Below are positions 43,528 through 53,093 of a DNA stretch of 64,000 bases, in pieces. Below the pieces are notes generated by a model. That model searched no databases, was not told the DNA's origin, and was given only the letters and a program-made list of their open reading frames with translations. Origin of the DNA: Geobacter sp. (GTDB lineage Bacteria; Desulfobacterota; Desulfuromonadia; Geobacterales; Pseudopelobacteraceae); contig WKKS01000008.1 in NCBI GenBank assembly GCA_009684515.1, positions 1 to 64,000 on the forward strand, in the 5' to 3' direction. Both the position numbers and the translations under genes were made by a program. Numbering within the stretch: position 1 is the first letter of the stretch; each line of letters begins with the position of its first letter.

Positions 43528-46026
43528 CTATCCTTCTGTTCCGTTCATTAAGGGTAATTCCAGCAAAAACAGCGTTCCTGTTTCTGTGGAGCTCTTTACA
43601 CTGATCTGTCCGTGATGTTCTTCAATTATGCGCTGTGTAATCGAAAGCCCCAGGCCGGTTCCGGCCCCCTTGCGAGTGAAGAACGGCTCAAAAATAAGCG
43701 GCAGATCCTTTTCATTGATACCTGGTCCGTTATCCGAGATTGCAATTATAACATGATCAACATCGATCGTCGTGGATAAGCGGATCTCTCCGCCGTTTGG
43801 CATGGCCTCCAGCGCATTTCTGATGATGTTCATAAGCGCCTGCTTGATCTTTTCAGGGTCAAAGCGGAAGGGTGGCAGAGTCCCGGTAGATACAACGATA
43901 TAAACCTTTTGACGCTCGCACTGCCTTCGCATCAGCAGTGCGGTATCATTGACTACTGTATTCAGATCACCGACCCTGAAGTTGGATCTCGGAGGAGAGG
44001 AATAATTCAGCAGAGCGCTGATAAGCCGTTCCACACGCTCGATCTCACCGAGTGCTTTCTTGATCATGTTCTGGTCGGCATTTGCAAGGGCCGCATTATC
44101 ATGAAGATCATCAAGCAGTAGAGAAATTCCGGTCAGCGGGTTGCGAACTTCGTGGGCGATGCCGGCTGACAACTTTCCCAGCGATGCCAGGCGGTCGAGT
44201 CGTGTCATTTCCTCGCGGAGTTTTTCTTTTTCGGTTTCATTGCGAATTGTGACTGTCAAGCCTTGTTCGGCGTCCTTTCCGATCGGGAAGAAGCCCACTT
44301 CAAAGTACGTCATGCCGTTGCCGCAGTCATGATTCAAGGGTTCCCGGCCGTAGTTGCTGCGCGACTCAAGATGTTGTTCGGTGCGTTGTGCCATATCTAT
44401 CCAGTTGGCGAATACATCTCGGTAATGCATATCTACGGCTACCTTGTTGCCGAGAATCTTTCTGCCGGTGGCGTTGATCGAGGTCAACAGACCCTTTGGA
44501 GAAAAAGTCACAATGGCGCTTGAGATACTTTCCAGAACACTCTCCTTGAAGTTGCGCTCATTCAGTATTTCCAGTCGTGAGCGACGCAGTTCTTCCATTG
44601 TGGAAAGCAGGCTGGTTTTACGTATTTCAAGCTCATTTGACATGATATTAAAGGTGTCTGCAAGTTCGCCCAACTCGTCACTAGCCGAAACGCTGACCCT
44701 GCTCCGGGTATCTCCATCGGCCAAACGTCGGGCACCGATAATCAGTTGCTGAAGCGGTTTTGTTATGCCCCGTGAGAGTGCCCAGGCTGAAAACCCGGCC
44801 AACAACGCGGTACAGAAAATGATAAGTGCGCTTAACGTACGGTGGTCGCGCAGTTTTCGATGTATCAGTCTGCTCCCTTTGCGAGCGGCATCGTGAAACT
44901 GGTCAACCTGGAAACCGATTGTGACACCGCCGAAGATTCCGTATTTGCCATAATCTCCGGTGTTATAAAGAATTGGAGCATAGGACATGATTTTTTTGGC
45001 GCCACCTACGTTGGTAATGTCAACGTAGCCGATTTTTTTCATCCTGACTGCACTTGCCACAACCGGATAATTTTTATGTATAAAACCGGCCTTGTCCAGG
45101 TTGTAGGGGACTCTGCCTGCGTCAATATCTTTCTGGCTGGTTTTTTCGGTATAGGCCGGCACCTCTTTTCCGTTGCGATCCAGGCCGCGGATGTCCCAGT
45201 ATTTGGGATGGGTAATAATCCACCCCTCGTCGTCAAAAAGGAAAGCGTAGTTGCCGCTTTTGTATGATGGGAAAATTGTCGAAAAGTTTTTACCGGGGTC
45301 GATATGCTGAGTGAATTCCATCAGGTGTTGGTGATCGAGGGATATGATCACGATTCCTTCAAAAACACCCTGTTTGTCGAAAAGGGGTGAGCCGAGGCGG
45401 ATTACTCCGTTGTAGGTTTTGCCGTTATAGGCATTTTCCGGTTCAGATGCCCCGGCCAACTGTTCCTGTTTGGAAATATGGAATCCGGTCAGGTGGGAAA
45501 CATAAATTTCGCCATAGCGCAGTTCTTTTGTTTTTCTAAAATAATCCTCGCTTTTAAACTCGGTGCCGGCAGGAGTTGAAACATTGCGCAGTTCTGATGG
45601 TTTCAGGAAAATACCTTCCCTGATCACAAGCTGTTCCTGGCCGTTTTTGTCGATATAGGCTATCGATCGATAAAGAGGCGTGAGTTTACGGATCTCCTCT
45701 GTTGCTCCCATACGTTCCCAAACCTCTCTGCGTCGGGTTGTATAAAAGTTGAGAAGTGTCTGGTTGTCCAGCGGGGTGCGGGCCAGATAAAGCAGATCTC
45801 CTTCGCATTGGCGCAGGAATTCGGAAATTGTTTCGGCCACGCTCTGGGCGCGCATCTGTAGCGATTCGGCCGCTTGAATATCGGAAGTATCGGCTATTTC
45901 AGTGGTAAGATTGGTGTTGACCGATTCCAGGTTGGAAAGGAGAATCAGCGAAGTGAACAGCAGTGGTAACAGCGACAGCAGCAGGGTAACCACAAGAATC
46001 TTTTTGAATAGAGTCAGGCGGAGCAT
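43528..46026 (-). CDS. Membrane sensor histidine kinase with Cache, HAMP and PAS
   Basis: The 832-aa protein has a first membrane span at 8-30, a large outside Cache-type domain (about 50-395), a second span near 400-420, HAMP (ITKPLQQLIIGARRLADGD in part), PAS (about 490-600), then HisKA with the phospho-acceptor His in AGIAHEVRNPLTG, and HATPase with NALEAMPNGG, DNGPGI and GTGLGLSI. Such Cache domains often bind carboxylates or amino acids outside the cell. It pairs with the sigma-54 regulator downstream. Confidence 0.92.
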   Translation of the reverse strand: MLRLTLFKKILVVTLLLSLLPLLFTSLILLSNLESVNTNLTTEIADTSDIQAAESLQMRAQSVAETISEFLRQCEGDLLYLARTPLDNQTLLNFYTTRRREVWERMGATEEIRKLTPLYRSIAYIDKNGQEQLVIREGIFLKPSELRNVSTPAGTEFKSEDYFRKTKELRYGEIYVSHLTGFHISKQEQLAGASEPENAYNGKTYNGVIRLGSPLFDKQGVFEGIVIISLDHQHLMEFTQHIDPGKNFSTIFPSYKSGNYAFLFDDEGWIITHPKYWDIRGLDRNGKEVPAYTEKTSQKDIDAGRVPYNLDKAGFIHKNYPVVASAVRMKKIGYVDITNVGGAKKIMSYAPILYNTGDYGKYGIFGGVTIGFQVDQFHDAARKGSRLIHRKLRDHRTLSALIIFCTALLAGFSAWALSRGITKPLQQLIIGARRLADGDTRSRVSVSASDELGELADTFNIMSNELEIRKTSLLSTMEELRRSRLEILNERNFKESVLESISSAIVTFSPKGLLTSINATGRKILGNKVAVDMHYRDVFANWIDMAQRTEQHLESRSNYGREPLNHDCGNGMTYFEVGFFPIGKDAEQGLTVTIRNETEKEKLREEMTRLDRLASLGKLSAGIAHEVRNPLTGISLLLDDLHDNAALANADQNMIKKALGEIERVERLISALLNYSSPPRSNFRVGDLNTVVNDTALLMRRQCERQKVYIVVSTGTLPPFRFDPEKIKQALMNIIRNALEAMPNGGEIRLSTTIDVDHVIIAISDNGPGINEKDLPLIFEPFFTRKGAGTGLGLSITQRIIEEHHGQISVKSSTETGTLFLLELPLMNGTEG

Positions 46027-46091
46027 GCCGGTACCCCGCCGATGTCTGCTGCTGTTATCCTGGTTGATTTAAATGCTGCCGGCTGCATCAT

Positions 46092-47162
46092 TTAGTTGTC
46101 GAACATTAGTTTGCGTTCGAAGTCCATCGAGTGGGTCATCCGTTTGGCATCCTCGATGGAAATCTGGTCCTGACGGTATAGTTGCAGCAGGTGCATGTCC
46201 AGAGTCTGCATCTGGTACTGGGAAGCCCCGTTTTCAATGTGTTTCTCGATTTCATCCAGTCTCCCCTCGCGGATACAGGCCTGGATGGTTGTTGTAGCCC
46301 TCATGATTTCAACGACCGGCAGGATGTTTTCACCGCTTTTATCCTTGATCAGGCGCAGCGAAATTGTAGCTACCAGAATATCAGCCAGGCGGTGACGCAT
46401 AATCTCCTGCGCTTCCGGCGGGAAGTGCCCTATGATCCGGTTTATTGTGGAAACAGCGCCATGAGTGTGCAGGGTAGAGAGAACCAGATGGCCGGTTTCT
46501 GCAGCTTTTACACAGGCGTCGATGGTTTCCTTGTCGCGCATTTCACCGACCATGATCACGTCCGGATCCATGCGGAGGGCTGATTTCAGCGCGGTTCTGA
46601 CACTGTCAGTGTCAATCCCGACTTCACGCTGGATTATGCAGCTTTTTTGGGATGTGAATAAAAATTCTATCGGATCTTCGATAGTTATTATGTTGTAGCT
46701 GAAGTTTTCGTTGAGGTGACGCAGCATGGAGGCCATTGAGGTTGACTTGCCATTGCCGGTCGGTCCGGTAACGAGGATCAGGCCATTAGGCGCCTGGGCG
46801 ATCTCGCTCAGCACTTTTGGCAGATTCAGATCTTCAAAGGTGCCGATGATGGGCGGGATGACACGCATGACAATCCCAAAGTACCCTTTCTGTCTGAAGA
46901 TACTGACCCGGAAACGGCCGCCGGTCGGCAACGAGTAGGAAGCGTCACACTCTTTCAGGTCATCGCTTGGTTGTCTCCCGTTGTGCTCGAGTACCTTTCC
47001 GGCGATGAATTCAGTGTCAGCCGGAGTCAGTTTGGGCATTTTGGCCCGGATGAGCTGCCCCCGTCCGCGAAAAAAAGGTGGATTGTCAACCTCGAAATGA
47101 ATATCGGAAACTTTTTTCTGGAAGGCTATTTCAAGTATCTGGTGCAGGATATTTGCGTCCAT
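46092..47162 (-). CDS. PilT-like twitching/retraction ATPase
   Basis: The 356-aa protein has the PilT N-terminal PAS-like domain, Walker A GPTGNGKST (133-141), the Asp box (ITIEDPIEF), Walker B (VIMVGEMRD) and the His box (STLHTHGAVSTINRI). The Walker A has N where S is usual. The PilT AIRNLIR motif is replaced by a different text (QACIREGR), so it may be a PilU-like or other paralogue rather than the main retraction motor. It follows the DUF4388 gene by 52 bases. Confidence 0.88.
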   Translation of the reverse strand: MDANILHQILEIAFQKKVSDIHFEVDNPPFFRGRGQLIRAKMPKLTPADTEFIAGKVLEHNGRQPSDDLKECDASYSLPTGGRFRVSIFRQKGYFGIVMRVIPPIIGTFEDLNLPKVLSEIAQAPNGLILVTGPTGNGKSTSMASMLRHLNENFSYNIITIEDPIEFLFTSQKSCIIQREVGIDTDSVRTALKSALRMDPDVIMVGEMRDKETIDACVKAAETGHLVLSTLHTHGAVSTINRIIGHFPPEAQEIMRHRLADILVATISLRLIKDKSGENILPVVEIMRATTTIQACIREGRLDEIEKHIENGASQYQMQTLDMHLLQLYRQDQISIEDAKRMTHSMDFERKLMFDN

Positions 47163-47214
47163 TATGATCCCCGTTTAGTGTGAAATCTAATCTGTTGCTT
47201 CGTTGTATACCAAT

Positions 47215-48972
47215 TCAGGTCGGCTTTTCAACGTGCTTTCTGTATATTACATTGTCCAGGATTGATCCTGCATGTTGAGAAAGTGCTTCCAAAAGCTCGG
47301 TTTGTGGTGGCGAAACCGGGTTGGATCCAAAATCTGCATAAGTGACGGCAATGACTTTCCCTCTGCTGATCAGTGGCAGAATCAAGGCCCGCTGACTTTT
47401 TGGCGTGCCGATCTCCTTGTACAAATAAGACGTCAACACATTGTCACTGCGCTGACCGTAGTACAGACGTCCATTCTCCACAACTTCCCAAAGCAGTGAC
47501 TGTTTGTCTAGCGGAATCCTGAACATGAGCGGGGGGGACGGACCATCCGCCTTGTCACCGGTAACTCCGAAGGATTTTTCTGCAACCAGTTCAGATTTTG
47601 CCACGACAAAAGTGATTGCCCTTTCAAACTGTGCCGCAGCAAAATTGAGCATCACCAGTGCGAATTGAGGTGGGGCGGAAAGCGTCTTTAGCTGCTTGAA
47701 GCAGGCAATGAACTGTTGCTGCAGCCCTTTTTGGAAAATTGGACGCATGGTTTTTAATAGCGGACCCAAAGCGGAAAGAAAGCTTATCATCTGGGAAACA
47801 TACGAATCATCGTGGCATTGCCGACAGGGGCGGGGGATAACTGCTCTTGCTCCGGTTCCAAGAACCTGTATGCCGATTGACTTCCAGATGTTGCTGCAGG
47901 CAGCAATAATTATGGCGCCATTAGGGTATTTGGCCGCTTTTTGAAGTACGAGCGAAGTAGTGAAATCTCCATCGTCGTTGTGAGGGGAGTCGATCAGCAA
48001 CACCGGGTACAGGTCTCTTCCCAAAGATTGTTCAATGATAGTGTCCAGCGAAGATTCCTCATCGGTGGAAAAAACGAATAGATTCTCATTATTGCAAATG
48101 GTAGTGACTGCGTGGGACAACAGGCTGTTGCGGGTTAACAGGATTACGGCTGTTGTCGGTGGGCCAGATTCAGTAGATGCGGCTCTGGAAACAGTAGCCA
48201 GATAAGAAATGAGCTTGTCATGCTGGTCCAGTGTCGCTTCCGGGAGAGCAGTTATTACATGTCGGCGGTGTTCAGCTACTGGATCGAAATCTTTTAAACC
48301 GATGAATACATCCGGAATTTTTTTTGCGATCATGTCCAGAGCGTCCAGCCCCAGCAGGTCTTCTGTTATTTCCAGGCCATTGCTCGCCGCTTCGGATTTA
48401 TCCGGCTGGCTCTGATGACTCTCTTCGTTGAAAAAAATCTTGCTGAGCGTCCCGTCGCGCATCTTTTCGTCGTAGATCCGCAGAGCATCCATTAAAATAC
48501 CCTGGGCACTCAACAAGAATTCCTGATTGAGCTTTTCAGGGAAATAACGATATTCATCGGAGATATATGTTTCAGAAGCGTCCAGGGAAAAGGTGCCGCT
48601 AGACCAGGTCAAAACCTCGACAATGGTCATTTCGATCAAGGTTTCGAGTCCTTTGTAAGCGGTTTCCTTATCAATTGTACCCTGCTCTGTTAAGGTTGCA
48701 ATGAGCGGTTTGTACCCCGATCCGGCTGTTCTCTGCGCCTCAAGAGCCTGTTCAAGCTGCTCTTTGGTTATGGCATTCATTTCAACCAGAACCTGGCCGA
48801 TGCGCACGCTGTTATTCAGGTGGTTGGCGCCTACCAAAAAACCATTGTTAAATACCAGCTGACTTTCGCCCTTTGGGCTCTTTAGTGATAATACGCCGGT
48901 TTTGGCTGTCATGTGCAGCAGTTGAACGACTTCCACAAGAGGTATATGTTCCAGAGTGCCGTTGAAAGACAT
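47215..48972 (-). CDS. DUF4388 (PATAN-like) protein with receiver-like and GAF-like parts
   Basis: The 585-aa product starts with a DUF4388 domain (SFNGTLEHIPLVEVVQLLHM in part: GTLEHIPLVEVVQLLH), followed by an acidic linker, a receiver-like part near 275-390 (VILLTRNSLLSHAV) and a GAF-like end (about 430-575). DUF4388 proteins are common in bacteria with gliding or pilus motility and bind signalling partners. The neighbouring PilT-like gene agrees with a role in surface motility; this is inference. Confidence 0.83.
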   Translation of the reverse strand: MSFNGTLEHIPLVEVVQLLHMTAKTGVLSLKSPKGESQLVFNNGFLVGANHLNNSVRIGQVLVEMNAITKEQLEQALEAQRTAGSGYKPLIATLTEQGTIDKETAYKGLETLIEMTIVEVLTWSSGTFSLDASETYISDEYRYFPEKLNQEFLLSAQGILMDALRIYDEKMRDGTLSKIFFNEESHQSQPDKSEAASNGLEITEDLLGLDALDMIAKKIPDVFIGLKDFDPVAEHRRHVITALPEATLDQHDKLISYLATVSRAASTESGPPTTAVILLTRNSLLSHAVTTICNNENLFVFSTDEESSLDTIIEQSLGRDLYPVLLIDSPHNDDGDFTTSLVLQKAAKYPNGAIIIAACSNIWKSIGIQVLGTGARAVIPRPCRQCHDDSYVSQMISFLSALGPLLKTMRPIFQKGLQQQFIACFKQLKTLSAPPQFALVMLNFAAAQFERAITFVVAKSELVAEKSFGVTGDKADGPSPPLMFRIPLDKQSLLWEVVENGRLYYGQRSDNVLTSYLYKEIGTPKSQRALILPLISRGKVIAVTYADFGSNPVSPPQTELLEALSQHAGSILDNVIYRKHVEKPT

Positions 48973-49190
48973 GCCGATGCCCCTCCTTCAGGTTTTGTGG
49001 AGCGTACTATACCGCAAAATATTTTTTTGTGTGTAGTTTGTTGCCGAGATATTCAGCTTTAGGTTCAAATATCCCTTGTTTGGTTTATTGCGAAGCTACT
49101 CGATTGTAATGGTGACAGGTTGGCTATCATTTGCTACAAATGTTGCGAATTGGTGGTTCTCAATCTGTATTTTAGGGAGCGGTCACAAAG

Positions 49191-50027
49191 ATGAAAATAA
49201 CCTGTCCTAAGTGCGACGCGGTTGGAAATATCCCGGAGCACGAAATTCCAGAAGCCGGTCGTTTTTTGAACTGTCCGCGCTGCAAACATGGATTTACCAT
49301 CAGGAAGCCCCGTGCCGCCAAAGATGAGTATCGGGTCGATACCTGTCCAGCCTGCCATTTCAGCACTTTTGGTGAGGAAACTTTCGGAACTTGCCCAAAG
49401 TGCGGAGTTGTGGTCAAGGCTTTTGTTGATCGCCAGCGCGAGGAGTTTCAGCAGCAAAAAAACCAGGAACTGCTCTCAAAAAAATTTAATAGAGATGACG
49501 ACACGCCACTCGCTGAAGAACAAACAGCTCCCGTTGCCAATCTCATCGAAAATTTGCATCCGGTAAATCTGATCGGATGGGGTGTTGCCTTGGCAGCAGC
49601 AATTATTATTGCGGTTGGGGTCTGGGGGGTGGTCGGATATAATGGTGCAGAAATACAGGCCAGATTGTCTGAGCAGCGCGATGAGCAGGTATCCGGCTGG
49701 TATGTATTCCTGAAATACGGAATGATTCACTGGTTAATTCTTGTCTATGGTTTGCTGACTGCAGCTGGAGTGACGCTTTTCCTGAAAAAGCTGCATGTTT
49801 CACTCAAGGCCATGTCCTGGCTGATCTGGGTGGCAATCGCATATATACCGGTCTCCTATGTTGTCAGATTCATCTATTGGGTGATGGAGCCGGTTCCCCA
49901 TACAGTCGCGGGCTATCTGATCGAAATATTTAATATCGCCTTTGTGAGTGCATTAGTGGGGATTCCTTTGTACCTGTTGGAGCGCTATCTGCACAATCGC
50001 GCCATTACAACGGTAGTAAGGCGTTGA
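49191..50027 (+). CDS. Zinc-ribbon membrane protein (MJ0042-type)
   Basis: The 278-aa product begins with an MJ0042-type ribbon (CPKCDAVG and CPRCKHGF) and a second ribbon (CPACHFS and CPKCGVV), each with two CxxC knuckles. From about residue 130 it has four membrane spans. Function unknown. It lies 13 bases before the CcsA-like gene, which suggests a shared role in cytochrome or membrane assembly. The ribosome site is weak (GGGAGCGG). The gene is divergent from the DUF4388 gene across 218 bases with no further gene. Confidence 0.75.
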   Translation: MKITCPKCDAVGNIPEHEIPEAGRFLNCPRCKHGFTIRKPRAAKDEYRVDTCPACHFSTFGEETFGTCPKCGVVVKAFVDRQREEFQQQKNQELLSKKFNRDDDTPLAEEQTAPVANLIENLHPVNLIGWGVALAAAIIIAVGVWGVVGYNGAEIQARLSEQRDEQVSGWYVFLKYGMIHWLILVYGLLTAAGVTLFLKKLHVSLKAMSWLIWVAIAYIPVSYVVRFIYWVMEPVPHTVAGYLIEIFNIAFVSALVGIPLYLLERYLHNRAITTVVRR

Positions 50028-50040
50028 GGACAGGTTTCTA

Positions 50041-50766
50041 ATGGCTGTTAACTGGTTACTTTTGTCCGCTGCGGCCTGCCTGGTTTTCGGGTCGCGCTGG
50101 AGAACCGGTTTAATTGCCGGTCTGATCTTTGAACTGGTTTACGCTAGTCGAAGAGGTCTTTTGCTGGGTCATCTGCCGCTGATCGGCCCACATGATACGC
50201 TGCTGTTCTTCGGGATGTCGCTGGCAGCCATGGGGCTTTTTATGTCGTACTCAACGCTGCTGAAAGGCGAGCGATGGTTCACGGTTGTTACTGGCTTTGC
50301 GGCCGGGTCGATTACAATGCTTGCGTTGAAATTCAAGCCCCTCAATATGCCGCTGCCGCAAATTCTTGACACTCTCTGGTTCGAGCTGCATGTGGTGGTG
50401 GCTTTTTTCGGATATGCCCTGTTTGTTATCGGTGGTCTGGTTTGTATTGCTTACCTGTTAACCGGAAAAAGAATTTACCTGGATGTGTATTACAAGGCGG
50501 CGCTGGTGGGGTGGACGTTCTTCTCGGTCTCAATGATCGCAGGTGGAATCTGGGGTTATTATGCCTGGGGTACTTATTGGCTCTGGACGCCGAAAGAGTT
50601 GTGGACATCAATCCTCTGGCTGTTTTACGCAATGGCGCTTCACGTAAGGCTGAAAGGAAGCCGCTGGGATGAGCTGTTTGCCTGGCTGGGGGTTTTGGGA
50701 GTTTTTGTAATGCTGTTCACCTATCTGGGGGTCAGCATGCTGATGAAGAGTTCGCATAGTTTCTGA
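50041..50766 (+). CDS. CcsA/HemX-like cytochrome c assembly protein
   Basis: The 241-aa membrane protein has seven to eight spans and the CcsA tryptophan-rich text in variant form: WGTYWLWTPKELW instead of WGxYWxWDPKExW. Histidines flanking it (LWFELHVVVAF and YAMALHVRLKG) could hold heme, as in CcsA. It would handle heme for c-type cytochromes, of which such organisms have many. No ResB partner lies next to it. HemX is the alternative. Confidence 0.82.
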   Translation: MAVNWLLLSAAACLVFGSRWRTGLIAGLIFELVYASRRGLLLGHLPLIGPHDTLLFFGMSLAAMGLFMSYSTLLKGERWFTVVTGFAAGSITMLALKFKPLNMPLPQILDTLWFELHVVVAFFGYALFVIGGLVCIAYLLTGKRIYLDVYYKAALVGWTFFSVSMIAGGIWGYYAWGTYWLWTPKELWTSILWLFYAMALHVRLKGSRWDELFAWLGVLGVFVMLFTYLGVSMLMKSSHSF

Positions 50767-50838
50767 CAAGACATTCTGATGTATAACTGGGACAGATGGT
50801 GCCTGACGGAGTAATGTCCGGCAGGGAAGGGGCTTATT

Positions 50839-50880
50839 CATCAAAAGCCTCTGCGGGTATATTCCGGGAGGCTTTTGATG
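50839..50880. terminator. Bidirectional terminator between ccsA-like and DEAD-box genes
   Basis: Two perfect 13-base arms (CATCAAAAGCCTC and its complement) with a 16-base loop between convergent genes; TTTAATTA follows on the plus strand. Confidence 0.8.
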
Positions 50881-50896
50881 TTTAATTATGGGCTTT

Positions 50897-52261
50897 TCAG
50901 TTTGCCGCAGGTTCTCCGGCGGGTTTTTTCTTTCTTCTGCGGCGCTTTTTCTTTTCGCCCTCTGCTCCGGCTGGAGATTCCGGCACGGGCGGTTTCGGTT
51001 CGGCCGCTTGTTTTGCTTTTACAGGACGTGCCGGTGGTCGTCCCCTGTCCGGGGTGCGTCCTGTGCCAGGCTTATCCCGTTTCAGGTCCTGAACCCGTTT
51101 GGGTCTCGCTGTTCTGACATAGTCGTTAACGAACAGCTCGTCCTCAGCCCATTCGGTCGGTATCTTGTCCTTGATATAATCTTCGATAGCCTCAATAAAG
51201 AAAGCTCCATCCTCATCGGCCAGCGATATGGCCTTGCCCTCGGCTCCGGCTCTTGCGGTGCGGCCGATGCGGTGGACATAATCTTCGCAATCCTGCGGCA
51301 TATCGTAGTTGATAACGTGTGAGACACCATCAATATGCAGTCCTCGGGACGCCACGTCCGTAGCGATCAGGATCGGCAATGAACCATCCTTGAAGTCTTC
51401 CAGGATCTTCATTCGCTTGCGCTGCTCGACATCTCCGGAAATTACCCGGCAGGGAAAACCGTTAGCATTCAGAAGATTATGGAGATGTTCAGCTTCACGC
51501 TTGGTGTTGATAAAGATCATGGTGCGTTCCATGCCGTCACGTCGCAGCAGGCCAAGCAATAGTGGAAATTTTTCTTTGCGGGAAACGTGAAAAAGCAGCT
51601 GTTCAACACGTTCAGCCGTCATACTTTCCGGCGTAACCGAAACTTTTTCAGGCGAGTTCATAAACTCATAGGCCAGTTCCATTACCCGGTGGTTAAGCGT
51701 CGCAGAGAACATCAGATTCTGACGTTTGTCAAAAGGCGGCAATCGACGCAGTATAAAGCGCAGGTCAGCGATAAATCCCAGGTCGAACATGCGGTCAGCC
51801 TCATCGATTACCAGCATCTCGATGCCTTTAAGAGTGTAAACCTTTTGCTTCAGGTAATCGATCAGGCGGCCAGGGGTGCCGACAATCACATCGGCACCGT
51901 CCCGCAACGCATTTTTCTGTTTCATGTAATCGACGCCACCATAAATGGCCTGGATTACCAAACCGCAATGTGCTCCAAGTTGTTGGGCGTCCGCTTCAAT
52001 CTGTACTACCAGCTCGCGGGTTGGCGCAAGAATGAGTGCGCGCGGGCGGTTGACAGAGTCTTTGCTTGCCATGAGTTTGGTCAGCAGCGTGACCAGAAAA
52101 GCGGCCGTTTTACCGGTACCGGTCTGTGCCTGACCAGCCACATCCTTTCCCGACAGTGAAATCGGCAACGTCTGCTCCTGAATCGGGGTACAGTTGATGA
52201 AACCTGCATCGGTGATACCGCGTAACAGTTGTTCGGGAAGATTTAATTCGTCAAATCGCAT
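50897..52261 (-). CDS. DEAD-box RNA helicase (RhlB/RhlE-like)
   Basis: The 454-aa protein has all core motifs: Q-motif FINCTPIQEQ, AQTGTGKT near residue 43, PTRELVVQ, VIDEADRMFDLGF, SAT, the second-domain ARGLHIDGV and HRIGRTARAG. A basic, Pro- and Lys-rich tail (about 385-454, ending KKRRRRKKKPAGEP) would bind RNA. It fits RhlB/RhlE-type helicases in mRNA decay or ribosome assembly. A single gene. Confidence 0.93.
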   Translation of the reverse strand: MRFDELNLPEQLLRGITDAGFINCTPIQEQTLPISLSGKDVAGQAQTGTGKTAAFLVTLLTKLMASKDSVNRPRALILAPTRELVVQIEADAQQLGAHCGLVIQAIYGGVDYMKQKNALRDGADVIVGTPGRLIDYLKQKVYTLKGIEMLVIDEADRMFDLGFIADLRFILRRLPPFDKRQNLMFSATLNHRVMELAYEFMNSPEKVSVTPESMTAERVEQLLFHVSRKEKFPLLLGLLRRDGMERTMIFINTKREAEHLHNLLNANGFPCRVISGDVEQRKRMKILEDFKDGSLPILIATDVASRGLHIDGVSHVINYDMPQDCEDYVHRIGRTARAGAEGKAISLADEDGAFFIEAIEDYIKDKIPTEWAEDELFVNDYVRTARPKRVQDLKRDKPGTGRTPDRGRPPARPVKAKQAAEPKPPVPESPAGAEGEKKKRRRRKKKPAGEPAAN

Positions 52262-52386
52262 GTAATTTCCTCTGAGTGTAAATCATTAATTTGCTGACAC
52301 AATATACCGCGATACCCGGTCTGGCAATGTAAAGATTTAATATGTTTGCAGGGATTAGGGTCTTAAGCTGTGGAAAGCCAAAAGAA

Positions 52387-52420
52387 AAGCGGGTTTACAA
52401 GCAATCTTGTAAACCCGCTT
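52387..52420 (-). terminator. Terminator after tRNA-Arg
   Basis: Perfect 15-base arms (AAGCGGGTTTACAAG and complement) with the loop ATTG on the minus strand, followed by TTCTTTT. It begins only five bases after the CCA end of the tRNA. Confidence 0.9.
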
Positions 52421-52425
52421 AAAAT

Positions 52426-52502
52426 TGGCGCGCCCGATAGGACTCGAACCTATGACCTACGGCTTAGAAGGCCGTTGCTCTATCCAGCTGAGCTACGAGC
52501 GC
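52426..52502 (-). tRNA. tRNA-Arg (anticodon TCT)
   Basis: The minus strand folds as a full cloverleaf: acceptor GCGCTCG with CGGGCGC, D-arm GCTC/GAGC, anticodon arm ACGGC-CTTCTAA-GCCGT with anticodon TCT (reads AGA), and T-arm ATAGG-TTCGAAT-CCTAT. The discriminator is G and CCA is encoded (52426-52428). Confidence 0.97.
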
Positions 52503-52567
52503 AAGTTAAACTAAATATATCCGACTTCTTTACACCAATTAGCAGGCGTATAGTTTGCAAGAGCGAC

Positions 52568-52597
52568 ACTATAGCTTTTATATTGCTAGATTGTCAA
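52568..52597 (-). promoter_or_regulatory. Promoter of tRNA-Arg
   Basis: On the minus strand a perfect TTGACA (52592-52597) and TATAGT (52568-52573) are 18 bases apart, about 65 bases before the tRNA. No other gene lies between. Confidence 0.75.
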
Positions 52598-52657
52598 GGC
52601 TACAGGAACGTTGCCATAATTTATTTATAAATGTGCCGCCGTGACCGGTGAAGTTGG

Positions 52658-53080
52658 TCAAAACTGGATTTTTACTCCAACTCCGACAGATTGTGGCGTG
52701 CTGTCGTTATGATTTGGGGCTGGTGGCATGAGCAGGCATCTGTAATCGATGTTTAAAAAAGAATTTTCGTTCAGCAGATATCTGAACCCGGCCTGCCCCG
52801 CAACGCCTGCAGTTATCTTTGTATTATCGCCGGATTTATTTTCATTATGGATGGTATATGCGAGACCGGTACCAAGATAGGGTTTGAACTCCCTTGTACC
52901 GCCAAATTTGTATTTTGCAGTTAGAAGCGTGGGAGGTGGAGCCTTGGGATCATCAATTACCTGTGAAATACAGCCGTAACCTAAGGAGAGCTTATCAATG
53001 ACTTCCTCTGCGTGAGATTCAAAGCCGATAAACGACAGATAAAGGAAAATGATAGCGAAAATATAAATATGCAGTTTCAT
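52658..53080 (-). CDS. Small outer-membrane beta-barrel-like protein
   Basis: The 140-aa product has a signal peptide (IFAIIFLYLSFIGFESHA) and then alternating strands such as LLTAKYKFGG, KPYLGTGLAYTIH, AGQAGFRYLLN and the C-terminal VGVGVKIQF ending in Phe, as in outer-membrane barrels. With about 120 mature residues it would make a barrel of 6-8 strands, like OmpW- or PagL-sized proteins. I cannot assign a family. I start it at ATG 53080; the frame is open to 53161. Confidence 0.65.
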   Translation of the reverse strand: MKLHIYIFAIIFLYLSFIGFESHAEEVIDKLSLGYGCISQVIDDPKAPPPTLLTAKYKFGGTREFKPYLGTGLAYTIHNENKSGDNTKITAGVAGQAGFRYLLNENSFLNIDYRCLLMPPAPNHNDSTPQSVGVGVKIQF

Positions 53081-53093
53081 GGCGTCTATTTTG

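Noticed and set aside
52426..52502. tRNA-Arg as an integration site of a mobile island
   Set aside because: No integrase and no repeat of the tRNA 3' end were seen nearby; the terminator behind it is intact.
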